A DNA stretch of 64,000 nucleotides, taken from NCBI GenBank assembly GCA_003577145.1, contig QEUP01000001.1:124001-188000 (forward strand). The letters are read 5' to 3'. The notes beneath the pieces were generated by a model that was given only the letters and a program-made list of their open reading frames with translations, searched no databases and was not told the origin of the DNA. Position numbers and translations under genes: made by a program. The DNA is from Acidobacteriota bacterium (GTDB taxonomy: Bacteria > Actinomycetota > Acidimicrobiia > Acidimicrobiales > Microtrichaceae). Of the stretch, positions 9,919 through 17,863 are shown piece after piece (the first letter of the stretch is position 1; the number at the start of each line of letters is the position of its first letter).

Positions 9919-10509
9919 ATGGCTTCCCCGCCGAGTGGAAGCTCACTGAGGAGTCGGATCCTGGCGGCCACGTTGGCCTGTGCCGAGGTGAAGGGCCTGT
10001 CGGGATTCGCACTCGAAGACGTGGCCGCCAAGGCAGGCGTGGCCCGAGCCAGCATCTATCGGCACTTCCCGGGTGGCCGGGCACAGCTCATCGAGGACAC
10101 CATCGCCTGGGAGGTGGCGAGGTTCTGGGCCCAGCTCGTCGAGGCGGTCGCCGATGCAGAGGATCTGGCAGGGGTCCTGGAGCGGGGGCTCAGCGAGGCA
10201 CACCGGGCCATCGAGGGACACGACCTCTTGCAGCGGCTCCTCGCCAATGAGCCCGGCGAGCTGCTGTCATCGCTGCTCGCCTCCGAGCCGGTTCTCCATG
10301 ATGTGGTGAGGGACCACCTACGGCCGCTGCTCGACCACGAGGAGCTCGCCGCAGGTGTGGACGTGGATGACGCCGCCGACTACCTCGCCCGCATGTTCGA
10401 GACGTGCATGTCCTCGCCGGGACGCTGGGATCTCGACGACGCCGAGCAGGTGAGGAGGCTCGTCGCCACCGAGTTCCTGGCCGGCGTGCTGGCGCCCGAC
10501 GAGGCCTGA
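9919..10509 (+). CDS. TetR/AcrR family regulator
   Basis: A 196-residue TetR-type repressor. The N-terminal helix-turn-helix reads FALEDVAAKAGVARASIYRHFPGGRAQLI, the standard TetR signature with the SIYRHF recognition helix. The remaining 140 residues form the variable ligand-binding region with no recognisable ligand. It precedes a second tetR gene (10665) in the same direction; the two share the FPGGxAxL variation of the HTH and look like ancient paralogues. The target is unknown, with the adjacent diiron protein operon the nearest candidate. Confidence 0.88.
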   Translation: MASPPSGSSLRSRILAATLACAEVKGLSGFALEDVAAKAGVARASIYRHFPGGRAQLIEDTIAWEVARFWAQLVEAVADAEDLAGVLERGLSEAHRAIEGHDLLQRLLANEPGELLSSLLASEPVLHDVVRDHLRPLLDHEELAAGVDVDDAADYLARMFETCMSSPGRWDLDDAEQVRRLVATEFLAGVLAPDEA

Positions 10510-10601
10510 CCCCGGTCCTGACCCCGGGCCTGCACACCTGGCACCCTCCGCGAAGGTCGGTTGCTGGAGCGGGTTCGGTCCGCAGGACCGACGAAATCGG
10601 T

Positions 10602-10662
10602 TGAGACGGAAGTCACACCACTCTTCGCTTGTCAATGAGACGGATTTGATCTTATTGTCTCA
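10602..10662 (+). promoter_or_regulatory. Promoter and repeated operator of the second tetR gene
   Basis: The promoter is TTGTCA (10629-10634), an 18-nt spacer and TATTGT (10653-10658), ending 6 nt before ATG 10665. The 9-mer TGAGACGGA occurs at 10602-10610 and again at 10636-10644, and TGTCTCA, its inverted core, lies at 10656-10662 across the -10/start point. Three copies of one half-site on this promoter strongly suggest an autorepressor operator. Confidence 0.65.
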
Positions 10663-10664
10663 GC

Positions 10665-11372
10665 ATGGTGACGAGCACTGCCCCCTCGGTCGGGGCCGGC
10701 CGGGTCGGGGCCGTGCTGGGGGGACGCGACAGAAGCACCGGCAGAAGCACCAAGTCCTCAGCTGAGGTCGCGCCGGAGGAGAAGGTCGTCATCGCGGCGC
10801 TTCGCTGCTGCGCCCGCTGGGGCCACACCAAGACCACCCTCGACGACGTCGCCCGCGAAGCGGGCATAAGCCGGGCGACGGTCTATCGCCTCTTTCCCGG
10901 CGGCAAGGCGCCGCTGATGGAGGCAATGGTCCGACACGAGGTCTCCCGGCTCATGAGGGCTGTGTCGGCGGCGACCAACTCGGCGAGGGGCCTGGAGGAC
11001 TTCTTGGGCCGCGGGATGGTGGCCACTGCAGAGTTCGTCTCCGACCACGAGGCCCTTCAGTATCTGTTGGCCCACGAACCCGAGGTGATCCTTCCCCACC
11101 TCGCCTTCGATCGCCTCAAGCCGTTGTTCTCCACCGCTGCGGCGTTCCTGGTCCCGCGTCTTCGGCGCTTCGTCGACGAGCAGACCGCAGAGGAGCTGTC
11201 GGAGTGGGTGGTGAGGCTTGTCATGTCCTACATCTTCGTGCCCAGTCCCTCGATTGACCTGCGCGACGAGTACGACGCTCGTCGCCTGGTGCGGAGCTTC
11301 GTGCTTCCCGGCGTCGAGAAGGCGGCGCGGTGTTCATCCGGTGCATCGCCAATCCAGATGGGAGCTCACTGA
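10665..11372 (+). CDS. TetR/AcrR family regulator, operon leader
   Basis: A 235-residue TetR-type regulator with a 40-residue Gly/Ser/Arg-rich N-terminal extension before the helix-turn-helix (TTLDDVAREAGISRATVYRLFPGGKAPLM). Its stop codon TGA abuts the ATG of the diiron-protein gene at 11373, so the two are cotranscribed and probably coupled. The upstream region carries repeated half-sites across the promoter, implying that it represses itself and the diiron gene together. The ligand is unknown; lipid-like inducers are common in this family. Confidence 0.88.
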   Translation: MVTSTAPSVGAGRVGAVLGGRDRSTGRSTKSSAEVAPEEKVVIAALRCCARWGHTKTTLDDVAREAGISRATVYRLFPGGKAPLMEAMVRHEVSRLMRAVSAATNSARGLEDFLGRGMVATAEFVSDHEALQYLLAHEPEVILPHLAFDRLKPLFSTAAAFLVPRLRRFVDEQTAEELSEWVVRLVMSYIFVPSPSIDLRDEYDARRLVRSFVLPGVEKAARCSSGASPIQMGAH

Positions 11373-12518
11373 ATGGCAACGACTGAAGAGATCTCCACCA
11401 ACCAGCAGATGATCGGCCGCCAGGACGTCAACGACATCAGGGCCATCCTGGAAGTCACCAACACCGATGTCGATGAGTTGACGCATGCCGTCACCGATCA
11501 TGCCGATGCCATCTTCACCTGGGACTACGAGAAGGGCGCTCGGCCGGCGCTCGACAAGCTCTACGAGAAGGCGAAGAAGGCCCAGTGGAACGGCCAAACC
11601 GACCTCCCCTGGGCGACCGAGGTCGACCAGGAGCAGGTGGTCATCGCCAACCAGATGCAGTTCAACGACGGCAACGGTGCGATGCCCGAGTTCGATGTGA
11701 GCGGAACTCCTTTCGAGCGCTGGACCGAGAAGGAGTGGATCCAGGTCGGCATCGAGTCCCAGAACTGGACGCTCAGCCAGTTCATGCACGGCGAGCAGGG
11801 TGCCCTCATCTGCACCGCCAAGATCGTCGAGACCGTGCCCTGGGTCGATGCGAAGTACTACGCGTCCACCCAGGTGATGGACGAAGCCCGTCACGTGGAG
11901 GTCTTCGCCAGGTATCTCGACGAGAAGCTCTCCGGCCACTATCCGATCAACGCCCACCTCAAGCTCCTGCTCGACGACATCGTCGCCGACGGGAGGTGGG
12001 ACATGACCTACCTGGGCATGCAGATCATGGTCGAAGGCCTGGCTCTGGCCGCCTTCGGCTTCATGCACCAGATGACGACCGAACCGCTGCTGAAGCAGTT
12101 GCTGCGGTACGTGATGGCCGACGAGGCCCGTCATGTGGCCTTCGGCGTGCTGTCGCTGAAGGAGTACTACGAGCAGCTGAGCGCCCCCGAGATCCGCGAG
12201 CGCCAGGAGTTCGCCTTCGAGGCGGCCGTCCGTATGCGCGATCGCTTCCTGCAACAGGAGGTGTGGGATCGCATGGGGGTGCCGGTCAAGGATGCCGTGG
12301 AGCTGGTGATGCGCACTCCCATGCAGCAGATGTTCCAGATGATGCTGTTCTCCAAGATCGTTCCCAACTGCAAGAAGCTGGGGCTGCTCGACACCGGCGA
12401 TGCCTGGTTGCGCGAGCGCTTCCAAGAGCTGGGTGTCATCCAGTTCGAGGATTGGCAGGACACCGGAGAGGAGTACGAGTCGCTTGCCATCGGGGCCGAG
12501 GAGGCAGGCAACAACTAA
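11373..12518 (+). CDS. Ferritin-like diiron protein, probable oxidase/oxygenase
   Basis: A 381-residue protein with the full ferritin-like diiron ligand set: Glu141 (GEQGA), Glu171 and His174 (DEARH), Glu221 (VEGLA), Glu251 and His254 (a second DEARH). This E...ExxH...E...ExxH pattern is that of ribonucleotide reductase R2, acyl-ACP desaturases and N-oxygenases; length and context favour an oxidase or oxygenase over an R2 subunit, and the window has a metal-independent class II reductase instead. It is the second gene of an operon led by a TetR regulator and ends at a strong terminator. The substrate is unknown. Confidence 0.75.
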   Translation: MATTEEISTNQQMIGRQDVNDIRAILEVTNTDVDELTHAVTDHADAIFTWDYEKGARPALDKLYEKAKKAQWNGQTDLPWATEVDQEQVVIANQMQFNDGNGAMPEFDVSGTPFERWTEKEWIQVGIESQNWTLSQFMHGEQGALICTAKIVETVPWVDAKYYASTQVMDEARHVEVFARYLDEKLSGHYPINAHLKLLLDDIVADGRWDMTYLGMQIMVEGLALAAFGFMHQMTTEPLLKQLLRYVMADEARHVAFGVLSLKEYYEQLSAPEIRERQEFAFEAAVRMRDRFLQQEVWDRMGVPVKDAVELVMRTPMQQMFQMMLFSKIVPNCKKLGLLDTGDAWLRERFQELGVIQFEDWQDTGEEYESLAIGAEEAGNN

Positions 12519-12637
12519 CCCGATCATCGACGTTCGCTCGGCTGGCGCACGTCTCGGGCCGGCCCCTGCCTCACCCGCCCCGACGGCGTCTGTTCGAAAT
12601 CCACAAGATCCCCGAACCAACAACGACCAAGGGGTGG

Positions 12638-12663
12638 AAGGGCCGCCCGAAAGGGCGGCCCTT
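12638..12663 (+). terminator. Intrinsic terminator after the diiron gene
   Basis: AAGGGCCGCCC and GGGCGGCCCTT form a perfect 11-bp stem around a GAAA tetraloop, followed by CTCGTTG. It closes the tetR-diiron operon. Confidence 0.85.
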
Positions 12664-12716
12664 CTCGTTGCAGCGGTGAGTGAGGTATCGACCGCTACGG
12701 GGACCGGCAGCGCTGG

Positions 12717-12722
12717 TATGGT
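12717..12722 (+). promoter_or_regulatory. -10 box for the gene at 12730
   Basis: TATGGT ends 7 nt before ATG 12730, favouring this start over the ATG at 12718, which lies inside the hexamer. Confidence 0.5.
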
Positions 12723-12729
12723 CGGGCGG

Positions 12730-13374
12730 ATGGCGATCGTGTCGCCCCACCGGTCCGACGCACAGCTCCTGGTTCTGCACGGGCTGCGTCTCAAGGGCAT
12801 CGCCGAGGCACATGTCCTCGCCGAGCGCGTCGGTCTCGATGAACCCACCGTGCGTCAGCACCTGGCTGAGTTCGAGGTGAGCGAGCAGGTACGCCGTCGT
12901 GACGGGAGGCTGTCAGGATGGAGCCTCACACCCGCGGGCCGGGCCGAGAACGAGCGGATGCTGCGTGCCGAGCTCGACGACGTCGACGGGCGGGCGGTCG
13001 TCAGCGAGCAGTACGAGCGCTTTCGTTCGCTCAATGTCGACTTCCTCGGGCTCTGTACGCTCTGGCAGCTGCGCGACGTAGAGGGCAACCAGGTGCTCAA
13101 CGATCACTCCGATCCACGTTACGACCGGGAGATCGTCGAATCGCTCGAGTCAATGCACGCCGAGGCCGTCCCGATCTGTGACGAGTTGCGGCGACTGCTC
13201 CAGCGCTTCGATCGCTACCGCGACCGATTCGGGTCGGCGCTGGGCCGAGTTCGTGCGGGTGAGACCGACTGGTTCACCAAGCCGATCCTGGACTCGTATC
13301 ACACGGTCTGGTTCGAGCTTCACGAGGACTTCCTGGCAACACTCGGTATGGAAAGATCGAAGGAGGCGAGCTGA
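12730..13374 (+). CDS. Winged-helix DNA-binding-like protein
   Basis: A 214-residue protein whose first 75 residues resemble a MarR/ArsR-like winged helix (LLVLHGLRLKGIAEAHVLAERVGLDEPTVRQHLAEFEVSEQVRRRDGRLSGWSLTPAGRAE). The rest is helical and acidic, with no known domain recognised. It ends in TGATG, the A of its stop being the first base of dapA's ATG, so dapA is translationally coupled to it. It may be a regulator cotranscribed with dapA. Predicted leaderless start. Confidence 0.7.
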   Translation: MAIVSPHRSDAQLLVLHGLRLKGIAEAHVLAERVGLDEPTVRQHLAEFEVSEQVRRRDGRLSGWSLTPAGRAENERMLRAELDDVDGRAVVSEQYERFRSLNVDFLGLCTLWQLRDVEGNQVLNDHSDPRYDREIVESLESMHAEAVPICDELRRLLQRFDRYRDRFGSALGRVRAGETDWFTKPILDSYHTVWFELHEDFLATLGMERSKEAS

Positions 13375-14252
13375 TGGCGACTTTCGGCAAGGTCTGCACT
13401 GCGATGGTCACGCCCTTCGACGAGGGTGGCTCTCTGGATCTGGATGGAGCTGCGACGCTGGCCGGCTGGCTCGTCGAGAACGGCAGCGACGGGTTGGTGC
13501 TGTCGGGTACCACCGGTGAGAGCCCGGTCCTGTCAGACGCCGAGGCTCTGGCTCTGTACCGGGCGGTGCGCGAGGTCGTATCGGTGCCCCTCCTCGCCGG
13601 GACGGGCAGCAACGACACCGCGCACGCCGTCGAGTTGACCGAGCGCGCAACGGAAGTCGGCGTTGACGGGATCCTCTCGGTGACGCCTTACTACAGCAAG
13701 CCCTCGCAGGAGGCACTCGTCGAGCACTTCCGCACGGTGGCGTCGGCGACTGACCTGCCGGTCATCATCTACGACATCCCCGGTCGAACCGGTCGCAAGG
13801 TGGCCACCAACACGCTTCTGCGACTCAGCCGCGAGGTCGACAACATCGTCGGCGTGAAGGACGCAGCGGGTGATCCCGCCGAGTCGGCTCGTCTCGTGGC
13901 CCAGGCCCCGGGGGAGTTCGAGCTCTACAGCGGCGACGATTCCCTGACGCTGGCACTCCTGTCGGTGGGGGGCGTCGGAGCGATATCGGTGGCCAGCCAC
14001 TGGGTGGGCCGCCAGATCGGCGAGATGATAGCCGCCTACGAGAAGGGCGATGTCTTGACGGCGCGGCGCATCAACGCCCAGTTGATCGAGTCCTACGACT
14101 ACGAGTCTTCCGAGGCTGCCCCCAATCCCGTGCCCACGAAGGCACTCCTGCGTGTGCTCGGCCTGCCGGTAGGGGAATGCCGGCTGCCGATGGGGCGAGC
14201 GCCGCAGGGCCTCGAGCAGCGGGCCAGGGAAGTCCTGGCGAACCTGAGCTAG
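13374..14252 (+). CDS. dapA: 4-hydroxy-tetrahydrodipicolinate synthase
   Basis: A 292-residue DapA that condenses pyruvate with aspartate semialdehyde, the first committed step to diaminopimelate and lysine. Visible are the GTTGESPVLSD substrate loop, Tyr133 in YDIPGRTG and the Schiff-base Lys162 in GVKDAAGD. Length is typical. The ATG overlaps the stop of the preceding gene (TGATG) and has AAGGAGG 7 nt upstream. rnj follows after 17 nt, the conserved dapA-rnj pair of actinobacteria. Confidence 0.97.
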   Translation: MATFGKVCTAMVTPFDEGGSLDLDGAATLAGWLVENGSDGLVLSGTTGESPVLSDAEALALYRAVREVVSVPLLAGTGSNDTAHAVELTERATEVGVDGILSVTPYYSKPSQEALVEHFRTVASATDLPVIIYDIPGRTGRKVATNTLLRLSREVDNIVGVKDAAGDPAESARLVAQAPGEFELYSGDDSLTLALLSVGGVGAISVASHWVGRQIGEMIAAYEKGDVLTARRINAQLIESYDYESSEAAPNPVPTKALLRVLGLPVGECRLPMGRAPQGLEQRAREVLANLS

Positions 14253-14269
14253 GGCACCGCCGAGGAACC

Positions 14270-15931
14270 ATGGCCGATCCCGTCCGCATCACCTTCCTGG
14301 GGGGTCTCGGTGAGATCGGTCGCAACTGCGCTTGCATCGAGGTCGAGGACCGACTCCTGCTGCTCGACTGCGGCCTCATGTTCCCCGACCTCGACATGCT
14401 CGGCATCGATCTCGTGCTGCCGGACTTCAGCTACCTGAGGGACAGCGCTGATCGGATAGTCGGTTGCGTGGCGACCCACGGCCACGAGGACCACATCGGC
14501 GGGCTCTCGTTCCTCCTGCGCGAGATGTCGTTTCCCGTGTACGGGTCGGAGCTCACGCTGGGCCTGGCACGCAATCGCATCGAAGAAGCCGGCCTGCTGG
14601 GCCGCACCCGTCTCAACCCGCTGGCAGACTATGAGCGGGTCGAGATCGGGCCCTTCGACTGCGAGTTCATCCCGGTGGCGCATTCGGTGCCACAGGGGTT
14701 CGCCACGGTCATCCGAACCGAACAGGGCGTGATCCTGCACTCCGGGGACTTCAAGCTCGACCTCACACCGGTGGATGGTCGGACAACCGATCTGGGCTGC
14801 CTGGGCGCCATCAGCGAGAACGAAGGCGTCCGGCTGCTCCTGGCCGACTCGACCAACGCCGACGCACCCGGCTACGCCGCTTCGGAGAAGTCGGTCGGGC
14901 GGGTGCTCTACAACCTCATGCACGCCCACGAGGGCAGGCGGGTGATCACGACCTGCTTCGCCAGCCACATCCACCGCATCCAACAGATAGCCGATGCCGC
15001 GGTCTCGTTCGGCCGAACCGTGGCGCCGCTCGGCATCAGCATGCGAAAGAACCTGAGGCTCGCGCGCGACATGGGGGCCCTGCGGATACCCGATCACGCC
15101 ATCGCCGACGTCGAGGACGTGTCGGACATGGAGCCGGGTCGTGTGTGCGTGATCTCCACCGGCTCCCAGGGGGAACCGCTGTCCGCGCTGGCCCTGCTGG
15201 CGGCGAACGAGAACCGCTTCCTGAAGATCACACCCGACGACACCGTGATCATCAGCTCGCACCCCATTCCGGGCAACGAGGCGAACATCGGCAAGGTGAT
15301 CGACGGACTGACACGCTTGGGCGCCGATGTCGTGCACTCCGGGACCGACGACGTGCACGCGACAGGCCACGCCAAGCAGGAAGATCTGAAGATGCTCCAC
15401 TCGATCGTGCGCCCCGACTGGTTCGTGCCGGTACACGGTGAGTACCGGCACCTGAGCAAACATGCGCGGATCGCCCGGCTGATGGGGACGCCCGCCGACC
15501 GCGTGATCATCGCCGAAGACGGCGACCAACTCGTCCTCGACGACGACGGCTTGCGGATCGCCGGCCGGGTTCCCGCCGGCTACCTCTACGTCGACGGAAC
15601 CGTCGGTGACGTCGGCCACGGTGTGTTGCGCGACCGACGCGTGCTGTCCGAAGAGGGGATGGTGGTGGTCGTGGTCGGCGTCGACGTGGCGACCCGGTCG
15701 ATCATCAGCGGCCCCGAGATAATCACTCGGGGATGGGTGTTCGCCCCCGAGGCCGAGGGGCTCCTGGAGGAGGCAACCGAGCGGGTGCGGCGCGCGGTCC
15801 AGGACGCCTTCGACCACGATGCGGTCGACATCGAAACGCTCCAGCGCCACGTCCGGCGGGCTGCTGGAGCATTTGTCAACGAACGGACCCGCCGTCGGCC
15901 TATGATCCTTCCGGTTGTGCTCGAGACGTGA
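14270..15931 (+). CDS. rnj: Ribonuclease J
   Basis: A 553-residue metallo-beta-lactamase/beta-CASP nuclease with 5'-3' exo- and endonuclease activity on RNA. The zinc motif HGHEDHIGG is at about residues 70-78, LLLDCGLMFPD precedes it, the beta-CASP part carries DSTNAD and TCFASHIHRIQQIADAA, and VPVHGEYRHLSKHARIA is the C-terminal zinc-binding block shared by RNase J enzymes. It joins pnp and the helicase at 57483 as likely RNA-turnover genes. Start ATG 14270 follows GAGGA. Confidence 0.96.
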   Translation: MADPVRITFLGGLGEIGRNCACIEVEDRLLLLDCGLMFPDLDMLGIDLVLPDFSYLRDSADRIVGCVATHGHEDHIGGLSFLLREMSFPVYGSELTLGLARNRIEEAGLLGRTRLNPLADYERVEIGPFDCEFIPVAHSVPQGFATVIRTEQGVILHSGDFKLDLTPVDGRTTDLGCLGAISENEGVRLLLADSTNADAPGYAASEKSVGRVLYNLMHAHEGRRVITTCFASHIHRIQQIADAAVSFGRTVAPLGISMRKNLRLARDMGALRIPDHAIADVEDVSDMEPGRVCVISTGSQGEPLSALALLAANENRFLKITPDDTVIISSHPIPGNEANIGKVIDGLTRLGADVVHSGTDDVHATGHAKQEDLKMLHSIVRPDWFVPVHGEYRHLSKHARIARLMGTPADRVIIAEDGDQLVLDDDGLRIAGRVPAGYLYVDGTVGDVGHGVLRDRRVLSEEGMVVVVVGVDVATRSIISGPEIITRGWVFAPEAEGLLEEATERVRRAVQDAFDHDAVDIETLQRHVRRAAGAFVNERTRRRPMILPVVLET

Positions 15932-15996
15932 GTCTGCCAGGGTGTGCTGCACCCCGGTCGAGCACTGCCTGTTCCGGGTGCGACGCTGGGGCGGCG

Positions 15997-17685
15997 ATGG
16001 ACGAGGCGGCAGATATCGAGATTGGTGCTGGCGTCGATGTCGACGACCTGTTCCTTCACCTCGCCCTCGGGATGGCCATCGTCGCTCCTGACGGGAGGTT
16101 CCTGTCGGTCAACACGACCCTCGCCAACATGCTCGGCATCGGGGAGCACGAAGCCGTCGGACTCAGCGCACGGCTGCTCTTCGGCGACGACCTGGACATG
16201 GCGATCGCCGGGGGCGTCAACGAACCCTGGCCCACTGCGGGTGAGCTGGTCGCCGACCGCGAGATCATCCGCGACGACGGCGAGTCGCTCTGGCTCGAGA
16301 TCCGCTCCAGCCCCATCCACGACCTGATAGGGCACCGGATAGCGCTGGTCTGCCTGGTAACGGACGTGAGCCGTCATGTCGAGGCTCAACACCGCGTGAC
16401 TGCCGCGCAGACCCAGCTGAGGCTACTCCTCGAGCAGACCGGTGATCTGGTGATGGTCCTCGACGACGGTGGGCGGGTCAAGTACTCCTCCCCCTCCGAG
16501 GAGCGGATTCTCGGCTATCCGCGCGAGCAACGGATCGGACGTAGAGCACTGGAGGTCGTTCACCCCGACGATGCCGCCCAGGTTCGAGCGACGCTGGAGC
16601 GTGTGGCCAAGTCGAGCCATCAGCCCTACCCGCTGAGGTGCCGCTTGCGCCATCTCGATGGGTCCTACCGGAGAGTCGAAGGCACGGTTGCAAACCACTT
16701 CGACGAGCCATCGTTGCAGGGGCTCGTGCTGAGCCTCCGCGATGTCTCGACAATCCATCAGACCGAAGCCGTGCACCTCGAGCGCGAGCGGCGTTATCGC
16801 CAGCTCGTCGACGACTCCCCCCATGCGATCATGATCGATGTCGACTGGCAGATCATCTTTGCCAACCGAGCCGCGGCCGAGCTCTTGGGGGCCGCTCACC
16901 CCGACGAGCTGGTAGGACGGCGGCTGCTCGACCTGGTGCAGCCCGACGCCCGCGGTCTGTTGATCGACGCCCGGCAACGAGCACAGGGTGCATCCGAGAC
17001 CGTCCAGACCGAGACCCGGCTGGTGCGATTCGACGGCAGCGAGGTCGAGATCGCGACCGTCGCCCGACCGCTGCGGTTCACGGGCCGCGACGCTACTTAC
17101 ACACTTGCCTGGGACATCACCGACCAGAAGAGGAACGAGGAACAGCTCGCGTATCAGGCGGCACACGACCAGTTGACGGGTCTGCCGAACCGCTGGCTGC
17201 TCTTCGACCGCATCGATCAAAGCGTTGCCCGCCGTGCCCGCGAGGGAAGCGAGACGGCGGTGATGGTCGTCGACCTCGACCACTTCAAGCGGATCAACGA
17301 CGAGTTCGGTCATGGTGTCGGCGACGAGATCCTCCGGGAGGCTGCCACCCGTCTCATCGGGGTGGTGCGGCCGACCGACACCGTCGCTCGGCTGGGTGGC
17401 GACGAGTTCACCATCGTGTGCGAGGTGGCCAGCCCCCAGGAAGCGGGACTCATCGCTGCACGCATCGTGTCCGAGCTCGGACGCTCGGCATCCCGCATGG
17501 GGCTGACAGTGCCGCTGGGCGCCAGCGTTGGCGTCGCGCTCTCCAGCGAGAGACGGCTCACGCCCCGTGCCCTGCTGCGAGCTGCCGACAGCGCCATGTA
17601 CGAGGCCAAGCAGGCGGGGCGGGGCCAGTGGCGCGTCGCCGACGGCACCCCGGCGGACGCCCCCCGCAGCAGCCCGCACGATTGA
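15997..17685 (+). CDS. PAS-sensor diguanylate cyclase
   Basis: A 562-residue signalling protein with three consecutive PAS-like sensor domains (about 20-130, 135-258, 262-380) and a GGDEF domain to about 555. The active-site motif GGDEF is intact at 467-471, and an RxxD inhibitory site (R458-D461) sits five residues before it, so it should make cyclic di-GMP with product feedback. DLDHFKRINDEFGHGVGDEIL is the metal-binding half. No transmembrane segment is seen, so it is a cytosolic sensor of unknown signal. It is placed between rnj and ftsK, where such a gene is not usual. Confidence 0.92.
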   Translation: MDEAADIEIGAGVDVDDLFLHLALGMAIVAPDGRFLSVNTTLANMLGIGEHEAVGLSARLLFGDDLDMAIAGGVNEPWPTAGELVADREIIRDDGESLWLEIRSSPIHDLIGHRIALVCLVTDVSRHVEAQHRVTAAQTQLRLLLEQTGDLVMVLDDGGRVKYSSPSEERILGYPREQRIGRRALEVVHPDDAAQVRATLERVAKSSHQPYPLRCRLRHLDGSYRRVEGTVANHFDEPSLQGLVLSLRDVSTIHQTEAVHLERERRYRQLVDDSPHAIMIDVDWQIIFANRAAAELLGAAHPDELVGRRLLDLVQPDARGLLIDARQRAQGASETVQTETRLVRFDGSEVEIATVARPLRFTGRDATYTLAWDITDQKRNEEQLAYQAAHDQLTGLPNRWLLFDRIDQSVARRAREGSETAVMVVDLDHFKRINDEFGHGVGDEILREAATRLIGVVRPTDTVARLGGDEFTIVCEVASPQEAGLIAARIVSELGRSASRMGLTVPLGASVGVALSSERRLTPRALLRAADSAMYEAKQAGRGQWRVADGTPADAPRSSPHD

Positions 17686-17698
17686 CTTCAGCGCCGCC

Positions 17699-17719
17699 GG
17701 CGGGGTCGGGGTCCCCGCC
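17699..17719 (+). terminator. Possible terminator after the diguanylate cyclase
   Basis: GGCGGGG and CCCCGCC form a perfect 7-bp stem with a 7-nt loop just after the stop codon. No U-tract follows, so it may be only an RNA-stabilising hairpin. Confidence 0.4.
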
Positions 17720-17848
17720 CGGAGCTGATCACACCTTGACCGACGCATTTGGGGGAGGACTTCAGCGCGGCCGACGGGTGGGGTCTCGCGCCGCGATGGG
17801 GAGCTCGGCCCCAGGACGTGTGTCCGGGGTGGCGGCCCCTCAGAGGAC

Positions 17849-17854
17849 TAGCCT
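17849..17854 (+). promoter_or_regulatory. -10 box of ftsK
   Basis: TAGCCT ends 9 nt before GTG 17864, predicting a leaderless or nearly leaderless ftsK mRNA. Confidence 0.45.
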
Positions 17855-17863
17855 CTTGTCACT

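Noticed and set aside
14249-15952. 567-codon antisense frame over rnj
   Set aside because: Composition (His/Val/Asp/Gln-rich, no domain) is that of a codon-bias mirror of RNase J.
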